From Terriglobus roseus DSM 18391 (GTDB taxonomy: Bacteria > Acidobacteriota > Terriglobia > Terriglobales > Acidobacteriaceae), in NCBI RefSeq assembly GCF_000265425.1, contig NC_018014.1, positions 4,650,001 to 4,714,000 on the forward strand: a DNA stretch of 64,000 bases. The letters are read 5' to 3'. How positions within the stretch are numbered: position 1 is the stretch's first letter; each line of letters opens with the position of its first letter. Position numbers and translations under genes: made by a program. This document shows, in pieces, positions 25,891-35,900 of this stretch. The notes below the pieces were generated by a model. The model made no database searches. It was given only the letters and a program-made list of their open reading frames with translations, and was not told the DNA's origin.

Positions 25891-26712
25891 TTAGTGGGAC
25901 GTCCGTGATCGTGAGAGCCCCGCCACAGGTAGATATTTCGTCAGAAAGAGCAAAGTCCGTTGCTCGGCGTCGGCGGCGTCTCCCGGGCGGTAGCTCTCCG
26001 AGTCTTGCTCTTCGAAACCAGCTCTCGCGTTCACGTAGACCTTCAAATCCGTGGTTTTGCGAGCGCGCTTCATGGCTGTCGCGAACGTATTAATCCCATC
26101 ACGGTCCACTTGCCCCAAGGCGCTGAAGTTTCCGAGAACGGCTGCTTTAAGTCGCGCGACCGAAGCAGGATCAATTGGCAACTGCCCGTCATTCGTCACC
26201 AGGACCTTAACGTTTTCCTCGGCTACGGCTACGTCCGCGGAGAGTGTTGCTCCCTCATCCCATCCAATTACAGCAATTTTTGAGGGATCCATCATCCAAG
26301 CCTCTAGATAAACCAGCGCGTACTCAATTCTTTCAACGTTTTTGTCGTGCGGACCCTCGGTCCAAACGGGCTTCCCCACCAACTTGGTCGGAGCAGTACC
26401 GTCGGTTGGATCCAGCGCAAGAACCTTGTACCCCTGAGCGGCCAAGGCCGAAGCCGCACTCCTGATGGAGTCCGTGAGACCACCGCGACCCGGCACCAGA
26501 AGGACGCTCGGCCAAGTGCCAGGTTTACCACTGGCCGGCTGGAACTCTTCGCCAGTCCCTCCATCGCCCTGCGTGATTGACATAAAGCGGACGGATCTTC
26601 CGCGTACGAATGCCTTGGCGGGACCCACATCCTCAGCAGGCGGAGCGCTTTGACCGGACGCTGCTGAGGACGCTAGGCACACAAGAGAGATCAACAGAAA
26701 AGATCTGAACAT
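25891..26712 (-). CDS. Exported alpha/beta-hydrolase-like protein with degenerate catalytic triad
   Basis: The 273-residue protein has a signal peptide (about 1-20) and a dienelactone-hydrolase-like alpha/beta fold: 'VLLVPGRGGLTDSIRSAAS', 'ALAAQGYKVLALD' and 'SKIAVIGWDEGATLS'. The nucleophile elbow is G-W-D-E-G, so Asp stands where Cys or Ser is expected. The usual terminal His position ('GAGHGF' in relatives) reads 'ARAGFEE'. Either it is a non-catalytic relative or it uses another mechanism. It lies 64 bp after the sigma factor gene's start on the same strand and diverges from the aldo/keto reductase. Confidence 0.7.
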   Translation of the reverse strand: MFRSFLLISLVCLASSAASGQSAPPAEDVGPAKAFVRGRSVRFMSITQGDGGTGEEFQPASGKPGTWPSVLLVPGRGGLTDSIRSAASALAAQGYKVLALDPTDGTAPTKLVGKPVWTEGPHDKNVERIEYALVYLEAWMMDPSKIAVIGWDEGATLSADVAVAEENVKVLVTNDGQLPIDPASVARLKAAVLGNFSALGQVDRDGINTFATAMKRARKTTDLKVYVNARAGFEEQDSESYRPGDAADAEQRTLLFLTKYLPVAGLSRSRTSH

Positions 26713-26803
26713 GCCTCATTATGTCTGAGCGAATCACTTGGAGGCGCAATTCAGCCGCCCCAGATGTACCTGCGCGATCCAATTCCGGTGCATCCTTCTA
26801 CCT

Positions 26804-27760
26804 ATGAGCACAAACACCCTCGGCACCACCAGGAAACTCGGCAACTCAGATCTCGACCTCACCGCCATCGGCTTCGGCGCGTGGGCCATCGGCGGCGGCG
26901 GATGGCAGTTCGGCTGGGGCTCGCAGGACGACCAGGAATCCGTCGCGGCCATTCGCCACGCCATCGGCAAGGGCATCAACTGGATTGACACCGCAGCCGT
27001 CTACGGCCTGGGACACTCCGAAGAGGTGGTCGCGCATGCTCTCGAGGGTGTCAGCGAAAAGCCCTATGTCTTCACCAAATGCGCCATGACCTGGGGCGAA
27101 GATCGTCAGATCGTCCGCACCCTGAAGCAGATCCGCCAGGAGTGCGAGGACAGCCTCAAGCGCCTGAAGCTGGACGCCATCGACCTCTACCAGATCCACT
27201 GGCCCATCCCCGACGAAGAGATCGAAGAGGGCTGGGGCACCATGGCCGATCTGCAAAAGGAAGGCAAGGTTCGCTGGATCGGCGTCTCCAACTTCAACGT
27301 CAGCCAGATGGAGCGCGCCCTCAAAATCGCCCCCATCACCAGCCTCCAGCCGCCCTACTCCATGCTGAACCGCACCAACGAGGCGGAAATTCTGCCCTTC
27401 TGCGAAAAGAAGGGCATCGGCGTCATCAACTACTCGCCCATGCAAAGCGGCCTGCTCACCGGCAAGATGACCAAAGAGCGCGTCGCAGCCTTCCCGGACG
27501 ACGACTTCCGCAAAAAAGCCAAGGCGTTCCAGGAACCGCAGCTCACCAGGAATCTGGCACTCGCGGACAAGCTCAAGGAGATCGGAGCAAAGCACGGCGT
27601 GGAAGCTGGAGTAGTCGCAATAGCCTGGACACTCCACAACCCCGCCGTCACCGCAGCCATCGTCGGTGGCCGCAGCGCCCAGCAGGTGGACGGAGTACTA
27701 CCGGCAGCAACCTTCCGCCTCTCCGAAGCAGAGTTCAACCAGATCACCGAAAGCCTGTAA
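26804..27760 (+). CDS. Aldo/keto reductase
   Basis: The 318-residue NADPH-dependent TIM barrel has the tetrad Asp and Tyr in 'WIDTAAVYG', Lys in 'VFTKC' and His in 'QIHW'. The cofactor region 'GRSAQQVDG' is present, with 'GVSNF' and 'SPMQSGLLTGKM' typical of the AKR11/AKR12-like general stress group. ATG 26804 begins 'MSTNTLGTTRKLGNSDL', which fits the family; an ATG at 26738 does not. It reduces aldehydes or sugars in the cytosol; the natural substrate is unknown. Confidence 0.9.
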   Translation: MSTNTLGTTRKLGNSDLDLTAIGFGAWAIGGGGWQFGWGSQDDQESVAAIRHAIGKGINWIDTAAVYGLGHSEEVVAHALEGVSEKPYVFTKCAMTWGEDRQIVRTLKQIRQECEDSLKRLKLDAIDLYQIHWPIPDEEIEEGWGTMADLQKEGKVRWIGVSNFNVSQMERALKIAPITSLQPPYSMLNRTNEAEILPFCEKKGIGVINYSPMQSGLLTGKMTKERVAAFPDDDFRKKAKAFQEPQLTRNLALADKLKEIGAKHGVEAGVVAIAWTLHNPAVTAAIVGGRSAQQVDGVLPAATFRLSEAEFNQITESL

Positions 27761-27769
27761 GGCCCACAA

Positions 27770-27818
27770 CACCGGGTGCCCCATTCTTTCGCGGCTTCAT
27801 CGCGAAAGGGTGGGTTAT
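27770..27818. repeat. Dispersed palindromic repeat (GGGTGCCCCA type)
   Basis: Starts CACCGGGTGCCCCATTC, contains a stem CTTTCGCG/CGCGAAAG with a 7-nt loop, and ends GGGTGGGTTAT. The reverse complement of 47889-47929 has the same head and tail with another stem (TTTGCGCAGCAAA). It follows the aldo/keto reductase stop by 9 bases. Confidence 0.8.
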
Positions 27819-27976
27819 TCGCGAAGCGAACCACAAGGCTCATCCCCCTCAGATGAAAGAGGCGTCGCCCGGCCGAGCGGCCAGAATCCTGTCAAGCCCC
27901 AAACGCACCTAAACCCAACATTCAAAAGGAAATAAACTTGGCGGGTTATTTCCCCAATCTATCTACAATAGAAATA

Positions 27977-28008
27977 GGGCAAATCACAGACATCTGTGAT
28001 TTGCCCTA
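27977..28008. repeat. Perfect 15-bp inverted repeat
   Basis: AGGGCAAATCACAGA and its exact complement are separated by two bases, in the 373-bp gap between the aldo/keto reductase and galU. It joins directly to the composite repeat that follows. It could be a cruciform, a protein site or a terminator for galU; there is no strong T-tract on either side. Confidence 0.8.
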
Positions 28009-28126
28009 AGTCCTTTGTTTGCTGATTTTTACCCGTAAGTCCTTTGGAATCTAATTTTTGCCGATTCGGGAATCGTCAAGTCCTTTAGAATCTAATTTTT
28101 ACAGGAAAAAGGGGGGGGGTACCCCG
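28009..28126 (+). repeat. Composite repeat, copy A
   Basis: Three sub-repeats begin at 28009, 28038 and 28079 (spacings 29 and 41). Each is AAGTCCTTT plus a variant of GAATCTAATTTTT. The last is followed by a G-run and GTACCCC. Copy B at 46611-46727 on the other strand has the same order and the same spacings. The G-rich end abuts the galU stop codon. Confidence 0.9.
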
Positions 28127-28133
28127 CCCAGAA

Positions 28134-29018
28134 CTAGAGAGGGAACGACTTCAGCCACTCGCGGAACTTCGGGCCTAGGTCGTCACGCTTCAGTGCGAAC
28201 TCAACGGTAGCCTTCAGGAAGCCGAGCTTGTCGCCTGCATCGTGACGCTTGCCCTCGTACGTGAAGCCGTAGACGCTCTCGTACTGCAGCAGCGCCTTGA
28301 TGCCGTCCGTCAATTGCAATTCGCCACCGGCGCCAGGCGTCAACTGCTCCAGCAGGCTGAAGATGCGCGGCGTCAGGATGTAGCGACCAATGATCGCGTT
28401 CTGGCTCGGTGCCTCGCTCGCCTTCGGCTTCTCGACCATGTCGCGAACCTTCAGCAGGCGCTCATCGCCTTCAACCGGTGCGCAATCCAGGCAGCCGTAT
28501 TGCGAGATCGCTTCACCCTCCACCACTTCGCTGCCCAGGATCGACGATCCGGTGCGGTTGAAGGCTTCGACCATCTGCTTCATGCACGGAACGGTCGCAT
28601 CGACGATGTCGTCTGGCAGCAACACGCAGAAAGGCTCATCGCCGACCAGTTCCTTCGCCATCAGAACGGCATGGCCCAGGCCAAGTGCCTCCGGCTGGCG
28701 AACGTAGGTGATCTTTGCCAGCTTCGAAACCGACTGTGCAATCTCCAGCAACGCGGTCTTGCCACGCTTCTCGAGCGAAGCCTCAAGCTCCGGTGCGCGG
28801 TCGAAGTGATCTTCCATCGTGCCCTTGCCACGGCCGGTCACGATGATGATCTCTGTGCAGCCGGCGGCTACGGCCTCTTCCACGCCGTACTGGATCAGCG
28901 GCTTGTCGACCAGCGGCAGCATCTCCTTAGGAGTGGCCTTGGTAGCGGGGAGGAAGCGGGTGCCCATACCAGCGGCAGGAAATACAGCCTTGCGAATCGT
29001 TTGCGTCATGCTTGCCAT
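28134..29018 (-). CDS. galU: UTP-glucose-1-phosphate uridylyltransferase
   Basis: This cytosolic protein of about 294 residues makes UDP-glucose from UTP and glucose-1-phosphate for envelope and exopolysaccharide synthesis. Signatures are 'KAVFPAAGMGTRFLPATK' (nucleotide loop), 'EMLPLVDKPLIQYGVEEA', 'LLPDDIV', 'MVEKPK', 'GGELQLTDG' and 'GFTYEGKRHDAGDK'. Two ATGs, 29018 and 29009, are both plausible starts. The gene stands alone, with composite repeat copy A immediately downstream. Confidence 0.95.
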   Translation of the reverse strand: MASMTQTIRKAVFPAAGMGTRFLPATKATPKEMLPLVDKPLIQYGVEEAVAAGCTEIIIVTGRGKGTMEDHFDRAPELEASLEKRGKTALLEIAQSVSKLAKITYVRQPEALGLGHAVLMAKELVGDEPFCVLLPDDIVDATVPCMKQMVEAFNRTGSSILGSEVVEGEAISQYGCLDCAPVEGDERLLKVRDMVEKPKASEAPSQNAIIGRYILTPRIFSLLEQLTPGAGGELQLTDGIKALLQYESVYGFTYEGKRHDAGDKLGFLKATVEFALKRDDLGPKFREWLKSFPL

Positions 29019-29169
29019 TTGTCCAAACACTTTCCGAGAAGTCTTGCAGTCAACTCAATTGCCCAATGCTACTGAACGGCTCTGCAGCAGCCTATACCGA
29101 ATCCGTTGTACGTCGATGACGTCCATGTGCAGGACAATCATCTACCCAATTCATGCATTCCATTGCAGT

Positions 29170-30942
29170 TCAAAGCACAGGAGACCCATCGTGAAGCATT
29201 GCCTGTCGCACGATCTTGATCGGAACCGGTCCCTGTCGCATCAACGTGTCATGAAAGTCCTGCAGGTTGAATCGAGCTCCCTGCTTCGCCTTAACGTCCG
29301 CGCGCAGCTTGAGTATCTCTAGTTTACCTAACGTGTAATACAGATACGTTGCATCCGAAGTGCCACGCTTCGTCTCCACCTTGCCAACCGACGGCGACTG
29401 ATAACCCTCGGTCACGAAGTACTGCTCAGCCTGATCCGTCGTCCAGCCTTCCGTATGCATCTTGATAGCCACGGTAAAGCGAGCGTTGCGTAACAAAGCA
29501 TCCTGTAACTGTCCCAGCCGAACCAGCTTCAACGTCCGCTCATCCGCGCCCGGTATCGAGAAGCCTTCGTCCAGCATCATCTGCTCACAGTAGTGAGCCC
29601 AGCCTTCCACGTCGGTCGCTGCCATCGTCAGCTTCCGGATCTTCGACGGGAACTTGTCCTGCCAAAGGAACTGCGTGAAGTGACCAGGAAATGCCTCGTG
29701 CACGCTGGTGCTCACAATTGTTCCCACGTTGAACTGAGCCATATGTTCTGCAACATGTTCCGGAGTCCAGTCCTTTTCTGGAAGCGTGACATTGAAGTAC
29801 GCCTTGGTGGAACCTGTCTCAAAGGGTCCGGGCGAGTCCATGCTGGCCGACGTCGTAGCCCGCTCGAACGGCGGTGTCTCTTCCAGCACAGGTCGAACGC
29901 TGCTCGGCAGCGTGATGATGTGGTGCGACTGGATGAATGTGATCTCCGCGTTGAAGCTGTCACGGAAAGCATCCAGCAGCTTGTCCGGCGCCGGATGGAT
30001 GGTCGCCAGCTCTGCCAGTACCTCGGTCGGTGTCTTCTTAGAATCGAGATCTTTCGCAATCCGCGCGAACTCGGCCTGATTGGCCTTCATGTTCGCATCA
30101 TTCACGGCCAGCAGCTTGTCCAGCGGCGTGTCGACCATCTCGTCGTACAACAGCTTCTTGCGGTACGTATCCACGCCGAACCGGAACTCGCCGCCCGACC
30201 GCGGCAGCAAATCCGTCTTCATCCAGGCCGCGTAGCTCTTCATGGCTTCGACAACAGCAGCGTTGGTCTTCGCAAACTCCGCTTTCGCCGCAGCATCGGT
30301 CGCGTCCGCAAAGGCCAGCGGAACATCATGCTGGAAGAAGCTGATATTACCGTCGATCTGTTCCAGGGCGATCTCGGTGTAGATCTTCGGTGGGTTCTGC
30401 AGGTTCTTGCGAGCCTCCGCAAAGACCTGCGGAATCAGCTTCTCGCGCGCAATCGCCGCACGGAGCCGCGCATTCACCGGCGCGTAAGGACGCTCCATCA
30501 ACGTGAAGATAGAACCTGTTACACCGCTCGAATAGTTGTCCGGATTCTTCTGCCACATCCGGATCGTCTCCAGACTCAGCAACTGCGACTTGATGGAGTT
30601 CAGCAGGATCTCGCGATCCGCGGCAACTGGAGCATCAAGACCATCCGCCGGAATCGCCTCCAGCTTCGTCTGGTACTGATGCAGCGCTGCCGTCTGCTTC
30701 GCAATCGCACCAGCCGAGTAATCCTCAAGCTGCGTGTCGTATTGGTGATACCCCACGGTCGTCCCGCTCGTGGGATTGAACTTGAAGTAAACGTCGTCGA
30801 AGTATTGATCAGCGACGAACCCAAACGTTTGCGTCGCACCATCCGCGCTGATGCGCTGCGCACGCACAGGAACAGAAAGAGTTGCAAGCAGTGCCAACGA
30901 GACGACAACAGAGCGGAGTGAAGAGCGCATAGTTGCGAACAT
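29170..30942 (-). CDS. Secreted DUF885 family protein (putative metallopeptidase-like)
   Basis: The 590-residue protein starts at ATG 30942 with a signal peptide ending in PVRAQ. DUF885 covers almost the whole protein. The characteristic 'VHEAFPGH' (HExxxxH) lies about two-thirds along, followed by a conserved 'EGWAHYCEQMM' that supplies a further Glu and His. 'YYTLGKLEI' near the end is another family mark. The metal-binding pattern suggests a zinc peptidase or hydrolase, though few members have been tested. A diverged paralogue is at 56035. Upstream in-frame codons to 31023 overlap the preceding gene. Confidence 0.85.
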   Translation of the reverse strand: MFATMRSSLRSVVVSLALLATLSVPVRAQRISADGATQTFGFVADQYFDDVYFKFNPTSGTTVGYHQYDTQLEDYSAGAIAKQTAALHQYQTKLEAIPADGLDAPVAADREILLNSIKSQLLSLETIRMWQKNPDNYSSGVTGSIFTLMERPYAPVNARLRAAIAREKLIPQVFAEARKNLQNPPKIYTEIALEQIDGNISFFQHDVPLAFADATDAAAKAEFAKTNAAVVEAMKSYAAWMKTDLLPRSGGEFRFGVDTYRKKLLYDEMVDTPLDKLLAVNDANMKANQAEFARIAKDLDSKKTPTEVLAELATIHPAPDKLLDAFRDSFNAEITFIQSHHIITLPSSVRPVLEETPPFERATTSASMDSPGPFETGSTKAYFNVTLPEKDWTPEHVAEHMAQFNVGTIVSTSVHEAFPGHFTQFLWQDKFPSKIRKLTMAATDVEGWAHYCEQMMLDEGFSIPGADERTLKLVRLGQLQDALLRNARFTVAIKMHTEGWTTDQAEQYFVTEGYQSPSVGKVETKRGTSDATYLYYTLGKLEILKLRADVKAKQGARFNLQDFHDTLMRQGPVPIKIVRQAMLHDGSPVL

Positions 30943-30986
30943 CTTATCGCGGCAAGGTCTTCGCGCAAGCGGCGAGCATGCGCCAC

Positions 30987-31745
30987 TTACAACTTCGACG
31001 CACGCTTCTCTGCGGCATCGCACAGCTTATCGATCCGCTTCGCGCGTGACTCAGGCGATTGATATGCCGTGACGGCGAACAGCTCCATACGGCGCTGTGT
31101 CGGTGTCATCGCGGGCCAGCCAGACTTCGCCTTCGGCCGCGCATCCAGCGCCTTACGGATCGCAGGTGGCAATTCTGCCTCGGCTTCCATGGTGAAGAAC
31201 ATCCGCTCGGCCATCGTCTGCGCGCGACGCATACGTGCCTCATCACTCTTGACGTCGGAGACCCATTTGCCGATCTCGCGCCGCGTGTACTCCGTCAGCG
31301 ACTCGTACCACGCACGCAGCCCGTCTTCGTCATCAAGCAACGCATCGAGTTCCTCCGGCAACTCCGCCTCGCGAGGGTCAAGGTCCGGCTCAAGCACGAA
31401 CATCGCGACATGGCCCGGCGTCACCCCGGCACCAGCCTGCATCGCCTTCGTCACCAGCAGGAAGTACTTTCCTTCTTCACCAGCGAACGGAAACAGCGAG
31501 GTACGAAATACGAAGCCGTTGATCGTTCCCTTCACCCGCGAACGAATGCGTTCTTTCCAGACGACGGCTGGGTCGAAAGGCACACGCGCCATCGTCCAGC
31601 CCAGCACGCGATCACCTTTCTCCACCGTGGCTCGGAAGTGCTGTTTCATATCAGCTACGAATTGAACCACGAACGGGAACGAGAACCAAGAGTCTCCCAC
31701 ATAACTTTGGGCATTTACGAACGTCACGGATTTGGCAGTGGACAT
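30987..31745 (-). CDS. DUF1905/YdeI-OmpD-associated family protein
   Basis: The protein of up to 252 residues has an N-terminal DUF1905 barrel ('FRATVEKGDRVLGWTMARVPFD', seen in parts, and 'KGTINGFVFRTSLFP'). The C-terminal YdeI-like helices are 'LPPAIRKALDARPKAKSGWPAM' and 'KRIDKLCDAAEKR'. ATG 31745 follows directly on the acyltransferase stop (TAGATG), suggesting coupling; the family homology begins nearer the ATG at 31649. Function is unclear; relatives are linked to peptide or bacteriocin resistance. Confidence 0.8.
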   Translation of the reverse strand: MSTAKSVTFVNAQSYVGDSWFSFPFVVQFVADMKQHFRATVEKGDRVLGWTMARVPFDPAVVWKERIRSRVKGTINGFVFRTSLFPFAGEEGKYFLLVTKAMQAGAGVTPGHVAMFVLEPDLDPREAELPEELDALLDDEDGLRAWYESLTEYTRREIGKWVSDVKSDEARMRRAQTMAERMFFTMEAEAELPPAIRKALDARPKAKSGWPAMTPTQRRMELFAVTAYQSPESRAKRIDKLCDAAEKRASKL

Positions 31746-32861
31746 CTACTGCATCAGGACGCTGGTGGCTTGCGTTTCGCGGCTGCGGACCTTCTCCTTT
31801 GCGAGTATCCACAAACGGCAGGGCGTCTCAAAGTACACGAGGCTCAGCACGCTGAGTGCTGTCACAAGGCAGGCGTAGGCCAGGAATGCCGGGGTGCCAT
31901 AGTGCTGCAAGGGACGCCGCAGCATCGTGGCAATGGGCATGTGAATGAGATACAGAGCGAAACTCGCTTCGCCCAACACCACAAGCCACTTCGGCGAAAG
32001 CAATGAATCGATAAGGCGGTTGCCGCTGGCAAGGGCAACGATGACGACCGCGAAAAGCGGAGCCAAAAGCCCATGCTGCAAGCCGTTTTCAGAGATCGGA
32101 AGCTGGAAGACAGGAATCGCAAGGAAGGCAGCAAGACTTACGACGATCAGGTAAGGCGCGCTCCGCTCCAACGCCCGCCTTCGCTCAGACTCTTCCATGA
32201 CCCATCGGAATGGTGTTGCAAGGTTGATTCCAAGCAGGAAAACATACAGGTGCGGCAAGGGAGAATAAGTCTGGCCCGAACCATGAAGGGCATGCACCAT
32301 CCCGGCACCAGTGGCGTAGATCAAGAGGCCTGCTACGAGCGATGTGCGCAACCGCAGCTTCGCCAGAAGTGGACCGATCAAAGGGAAGCAAAGATAGAAA
32401 AAGGCTTCCGCAGACAAAGACCAGCCAGGGATGTTCAGCCCCGTCAACGAGGGCGACCATGCCTGAACAAGAGCGACGCTGGCAGTCACGACACCAACCG
32501 CATGCATTGAAGTCGCACCACTTGAACGAAACGTATGAAGAAAGTGAGGCAAGTCCAACAGCAGAGCCGCAATATAAAGAGGATAAATGCGAGCGAAGCG
32601 GCTAACGAAAAAGCGCCTTGGCTGCACCGGCTTACCCGAGCCAAGGTAGACGATGGCCAGAATAAAGCCGGAAAGCATGAAGAAAAAGCTCACACTTACA
32701 TACCCCAACCCGATGAAGCGGGAAAGAAGGTCATGCTGATCCCGATGGGAAGGAATGATTAGCCAACCGTGATAGAAGACGACAAACATGGCAGCAAAAA
32801 ATCGTGCCGAAGTAAGAGGGAGAATCTTGGAACCGAAAGATAGGGGAGCAGACTTCGTCAC
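31746..32861 (-). CDS. Acyltransferase 3 family membrane protein (OafA/YrhL-like)
   Basis: The 371-residue protein has about ten transmembrane helices. The family's conserved Arg and His appear in 'TSARFFAAMFVVFYHG', followed by 'FFFMLSGFIL' and 'RRFFVSRFARIYPLY'. It is expected to transfer an acetyl or other acyl group from the cytosol onto an envelope glycan. It has no fused SGNH domain. It lies 52 bp after mfd on the same strand and is coupled to the YdeI-like gene. Confidence 0.9.
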   Translation of the reverse strand: MTKSAPLSFGSKILPLTSARFFAAMFVVFYHGWLIIPSHRDQHDLLSRFIGLGYVSVSFFFMLSGFILAIVYLGSGKPVQPRRFFVSRFARIYPLYIAALLLDLPHFLHTFRSSGATSMHAVGVVTASVALVQAWSPSLTGLNIPGWSLSAEAFFYLCFPLIGPLLAKLRLRTSLVAGLLIYATGAGMVHALHGSGQTYSPLPHLYVFLLGINLATPFRWVMEESERRRALERSAPYLIVVSLAAFLAIPVFQLPISENGLQHGLLAPLFAVVIVALASGNRLIDSLLSPKWLVVLGEASFALYLIHMPIATMLRRPLQHYGTPAFLAYACLVTALSVLSLVYFETPCRLWILAKEKVRSRETQATSVLMQ

Positions 32862-32913
32862 AGTTTGACCTTCATCACACGGTCTTCGTACGAATGTCGT
32901 GGATGCGGCGAGA

Positions 32914-35900
32914 CTACACAGCCGCAGGCGCTAGATCAAGCTGCTCCAGCAGAGCCTTCGTCTCTGCGATTACATCTGCTGACTGAGCCGAAGATAGCGG
33001 CCAGCGCAGCACTCCCTGGGGCGTAAACTGTGCGCCCTTCTTCGTATTGCGCGAGACCAGCTTCATCAGCATACCCGGATCGATCTTCGCCTTCTGGTCA
33101 AACTTAAGGATCAGCATCTCACGGAACACCTTCTGCCTGTTCTCTTCAAGTTGCACACGCTTGCGGTCAAGCTGCGCGATGCAGATGCGCTCACATTGCA
33201 GACGTACTTCCGCTGCAGCAAGCAGGTTAACAACGCTTTCCGGTAGCTCGCCGTAGCGATCGATCATCTCCGCGCGCACGTCCGCGAGCACACCCGTGTC
33301 GGTCGCGCCGGCGATGCGCTTGTACATACGCAGACGCTGGTTCTCCTCCGGAATGTATGTCGCATCGATGCGCAGAGAGATACCCAGGTTGAGCACGACC
33401 CCGGGACGTTCATCCTGACCTTCGCCCTTGATCTTCGCAACGGCCTCTTGCAGCATCGACGTGTACATCTCGAAGCCGATGGCTTCGATGTGGCCACTTT
33501 GCTCGCCGCCCAGCATGTTACCGGCGCCGCGCAGTTCCAGATCGAGTGCTGCAATCTTAAAGCCAGCACCGAGATCGCTGAACTCCTTCAATGCCGCCAG
33601 ACGTCTGCGAGCAATCTCCGTCAGTTCATTCTCCGGCGGAATCAGTAGGTACGCATACGCGCGTCGATCGCTGCGTCCAACGCGGCCACGTAACTGGTAA
33701 AGCTCGCTGAGGCCGTGACGATCTGCACGGTTGATGATGATGGTGTTCGCGCGCGAGATGTCGAGACCGTTCTCGATAATGCTGGTCGCGCAAAGCACAT
33801 CGTACTCGCCATCCATGAACGCGAGCATCGCCTTCTCCAACTCACCCTCGCCCATCTGTCCGTGCGCGACGATAGTGCGTGCCTGCGGCACAAGCTCACG
33901 AATCTTGGACGCGAGTTCGTAGATCGTCTCGACGCGGTTGTGCACGAAGTAGATCTGGCCGTTGCGCTCCAACTCCACCTCGATGGCAGTGCGCAAAAGC
34001 TTCTCGTCAAACTTGGCAACGATCGTCTGAATCGCCATGCGGTCCTTCGGTGGCGTCTCGATGACGCTCATGTCGCGCAGGCCGAGAAGGCTCATATGCA
34101 GTGTGCGTGGAATCGGAGTCGCCGACATCGCCAACACATCGATGTGCGCACGCATCTGCTTCAGACGCTCTTTGTGCCGGACACCGAAACGCTGCTCTTC
34201 ATCGACGACAAGCAGGCCGAGGTCCTGAAAGACCAGGTCCTTCGACAGCAGCCGATGTGTGCCGATGAGAATGTCGACCTTGCCAGCGGCCGTGTCTTCA
34301 AGGATCTTCTTCTGCTCCTTCGCGGTGCGGAAGCTTGAGATCATCTCGACGTTCACAGGAAAGCGTGCGAAGCGCTTCTTGAATGACTGAAAGTGCTGGA
34401 AGCTGAGTACCGTGGTCGGCGTCAGCACCGCAACCTGCTTGGAATCCTGCACAGCCTTCAACGCCGCCCGCATCGCTACTTCTGTCTTGCCATATCCGAC
34501 GTCGCCGCACAAGAGACGATCCATCGGCTGCGTCGACTCCATATCGCGCTTGATGTCGGCAATGGCCGCTAGCTGATCGTCCGTCTCGTTGTAGTCGAAG
34601 GCATCCTCAAACTCGCGCATCATCTGCGAGTCCGGCGTAAAGGCGTAGCCAAGCGCCGCCTGCCGCTGCGCGTACAGCTTCAGCAGCTCGCCGGTCATGT
34701 CCTGCATGGCCTTCTTGACCCGGGCTTTGGTCTTGCCCCACGCAGCGCCGCCCATCTTGTTCAGCTCAGGGGCCGGACCCGCCTCAGCGCTGCGATACTT
34801 CTGAATCAGGTCAAGACGCGTCAGCGGAACGTAGAGCTTGGCCTGCTCCGCGAACTCCAGGATCATCAGTTCCAGCGGCGTGCCGTCCTGGTCGATGGTG
34901 CGCAGGCCCATGTACTTCGCGATGCCATGCTCGACGTGCACGACGAAGTCGCCAACTGTCAGGTCACGGAAGTCGCTGATGAACGCTGAGGTCTTCGACT
35001 TGCGCTGCACCGGCCGCGCATTGACGTCAGCTTCGTCATTCAGGTCCTGCGCGCCGACGATGATGAACTGCCGCGCGGTCGCCTTCTCTAGGTCAAGAAA
35101 CTGCACGCCACTTGCGAGCGCCGTGCGAACAATGACTGGCGTACGAATGTCGCCGGTTAGGTAGCTGCTTTCGTCATAGACGGTTGCGGAGCCGCTGGCC
35201 TGCTGTACACGACTTCCAATGCGATAGGCGACACCGTACTCCTGGAACAGGCCGGCAAGACGCTCAACCTCACCCTGGTTGTGTGCCGCAATGAGTACGC
35301 GTGCATCCTGGCTTTGCAGGGTCTTCAGGTGTTCTGTGAACTGCGGTATCGAGCCGTGGAAACGCATCGTCGGGCGCGTCGCAAACTCGATCTCGCTCTG
35401 CGATGAGCTTTCTGCTTCCAGTACGTCGACCGCGCCGAGTTGATCCAACTCGACGCCGGGATACATGCGCACGCGATCAGCGAAGTCCCACGGCGAAAGA
35501 TAGACATCGTCCGGCTTCACCAGCGATCCGATGCCGCTGCGGTCGTGCCGCTGCTCGACCTTGTTCCACCAGCGCTCACCCTGGTTCTTCACCATAGCGG
35601 GCTCTTCCACGTAGACGCGCGTCTTCGGTCCCAGCAGGTCGAGTACCGTGCCATGTGCACCAGCGACCGGTGCGAAGAACTCCCACCCGGGGAAGACCGA
35701 GACCTCACCCACGCTGGTCTGCAACTCGCGCGGCTCTTCCCCGCCCTCGAGCTCGGCACCGGCGCTGCCGCCACGTACCAGCCGCGCATGCACCGCGCCC
35801 AGCAGCTTTTCAGTGACAGGCGTTTCGGTGAGCGGCAGCAGTACGATCTCGTCGACGGGCGAAGAGGAACGCTGCGTCTCCGGATCGAACTTCCGCATGC

